DNA of 64,000 nt from Gemmataceae bacterium (GTDB lineage: Bacteria > Planctomycetota > Planctomycetia > Gemmatales > Gemmataceae), in NCBI GenBank assembly GCA_003136315.1, contig PLDW01000475.1, forward strand, positions 15,570 through 79,569, written 5' to 3'. The position numbers and the translations under genes are program-made. The notes below the pieces were generated by a model that saw nothing but the letters and a program-made list of their open reading frames with translations, did no database searches and was not told the DNA's origin. Of this stretch, positions 63,012 to 64,000 are shown one piece after another; the stretch's first letter is position 1, and every line of letters begins with the position of its first letter.

Positions 63012-64000
63012 GTGGCTAACATCGTGATCATCAACCCCAAGTTTGAGACGTCATTCTGGGGTTTCGAGTTCGCACTTCCGATTTTCGGGAGGCGTGCCAA
63101 CATGGCAGTTGGAGCGCTCCCATTACTTGCAGCCCTGACGCCACCGGAGCACACCGTCACACTGGTCGATGAGTCGGTGGAGTCAATCGACTTCGAGCAG
63201 GTCGCCAGGGCCGACATCGTCGCCTTGACCGGAATGAACGTCCAGCGTCAGCGGATGCGTGAGGTACTGACCGAGTTGAAGAAGCGAGGCGTGTTCACAG
63301 TTGTCGGGGGGGCATGGGTGAGTATTGAGGAGGAGTACTTCGGCGACCTTGCGGATGTGATCTTCGTTGGGGAGGCCGAGGAGACGTGGCCGGAGTTCCT
63401 TCGGGACTGGCAGTTGGGGAGGCATCGGCATCGTTACGAACAGGCAGCCAAAACCGACATGACCCGCGTTCCGACACCCCGGTACGACCTCCTCAAAACC
63501 GACCGATACTTGTTTGGCGCGATCCAGTTCTCCCGCGGGTGCCCCTTTCAGTGTGAATTCTGTGACATCATTGTCACCTTTGGTCGTCGGCCAAGGCTGA
63601 AAACGGCTGCCCAGATCATTGCCGAACTCGACGCCATGTATGCCAACGGGGTCCGGGACGTGTTCGTGGTGGACGACAACCTGATTGGGAACAAGCAGGC
63701 AATCAAGGGGGTGCTGCGGGAGTTGATCCCCTGGCAGGAGGCCCATGCCTTTCGGGTGGCATTCTTCACCGAAGCCTCCCTCGATCTGGCGGAAGACCAG
63801 GAACTGATCGACCTGATGGTCCGTGTGAATATGATTTCCGTTTTCGTCGGGATTGAGAGCCCGAATGATGCAGCGTTGCGTGAAACGAAAAAATATCAGA
63901 ACGTCAAGAAAGGCACAACGATCCTCGACCGGGTGCACAAGATCCAGAATGCCGGGCTGGAAGTGATGTGCGGTATGATCGTCGGCTTCGACAGCGACGA
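63012..64000 (+). CDS. cobalamin-binding radical SAM protein, cut by window end
   Basis: 329 codons visible. GTG start: VANIVIINPKFE opens a Rossmann-like B12-binding domain (~1-130, DIVALTGMNV, GVFTVVGGAWV, IFVGEAEETWPEF). The radical SAM core follows with the cluster motif C177-C181-C184 in SRGCPFQCEFCDI, then VVDDNLIGNKQAIK, GIESPNDAALRETKK and MIVGFDSD. The layout is that of B12-dependent radical SAM enzymes with a DUF4070-type tail, which methylate or rearrange lipids and tetrapyrroles. Divergent from the polyketide operon, so a tailoring role (for instance methylation) is a fair inference. The C terminus lies outside the window. Confidence 0.88.
   Translation, partial: MANIVIINPKFETSFWGFEFALPIFGRRANMAVGALPLLAALTPPEHTVTLVDESVESIDFEQVARADIVALTGMNVQRQRMREVLTELKKRGVFTVVGGAWVSIEEEYFGDLADVIFVGEAEETWPEFLRDWQLGRHRHRYEQAAKTDMTRVPTPRYDLLKTDRYLFGAIQFSRGCPFQCEFCDIIVTFGRRPRLKTAAQIIAELDAMYANGVRDVFVVDDNLIGNKQAIKGVLRELIPWQEAHAFRVAFFTEASLDLAEDQELIDLMVRVNMISVFVGIESPNDAALRETKKYQNVKKGTTILDRVHKIQNAGLEVMCGMIVGFDSD

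Overview
The window is high-GC bacterial DNA that looks like a planctomycete chromosome, most likely family Gemmataceae. The evidence is family content: a PSCyt1/DUF1549/DUF1553 cytochrome protein, a Tat-dependent DUF1501 protein, a DUF1559 prepilin-like protein, a BBP7-type outer-membrane barrel, a DUF1571 protein, an ECF sigma factor with a long exported C-terminal extension, a bacterial Roco GTPase and many hairpin-type intergenic repeats. I saw no rRNA, tRNA or CRISPR array.

Layout. 1-6 kb: DUF6569 protein, membrane protein, 2Fe-2S ferredoxin, PSCyt1 cytochrome protein. 6.3-9.9 kb: an AT-richer accessory patch with a chymotrypsin-like protease, two small proteins that resemble the protease's N-terminal domain, and a two-helix membrane protein. 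9.9-18 kb: housekeeping genes (rimO, a PgsA-type phosphatidyltransferase, hemC, a twin-ATPase ABC protein), a prepilin-like protein followed by a 58-residue lipoprotein, an alpha/beta hydrolase, and a ClpS-like protein lacking the N-degron-binding residues. 18-26 kb: a PQQ-type dehydrogenase fused to c-type cytochrome motifs, an LRR-Roc-COR protein, a phosphatase fragment, DUF1501. 26-30 kb: a Mom-like GNAT protein, then an ECF sigma factor and a truncated duplicate that has lost its sigma domain.

30.5-39.7 kb: seven same-strand phage morphogenesis genes (portal with a very long C-terminal extension, protease/scaffold, decoration, major capsid, connector, terminator-like, tail tube). No terminase, tape measure, baseplate, integrase or lysis gene accompanies them. 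39.9-51.6 kb: BBP7 barrel, lipase-like hydrolase, DUF1571 protein, hybrid histidine kinase, GNAT acetyltransferase, and a VWA protein paired with a kinase/beta-propeller protein.

51.9-64 kb is the most striking region. A minus-strand operon encodes an acyl-CoA desaturase, a 2513-residue polyketide synthase (KS-AT-DH-ER-KR-ACP) ending in a domain resembling cyanobacterial acyl-ACP reductase with its catalytic cysteine, and two further membrane desaturases. A cobalamin-binding radical SAM enzyme diverges from it and is cut by the window end. Read together, these genes suggest a pathway making a reduced, then desaturated, long chain released as an aldehyde or alcohol. That product is inference.
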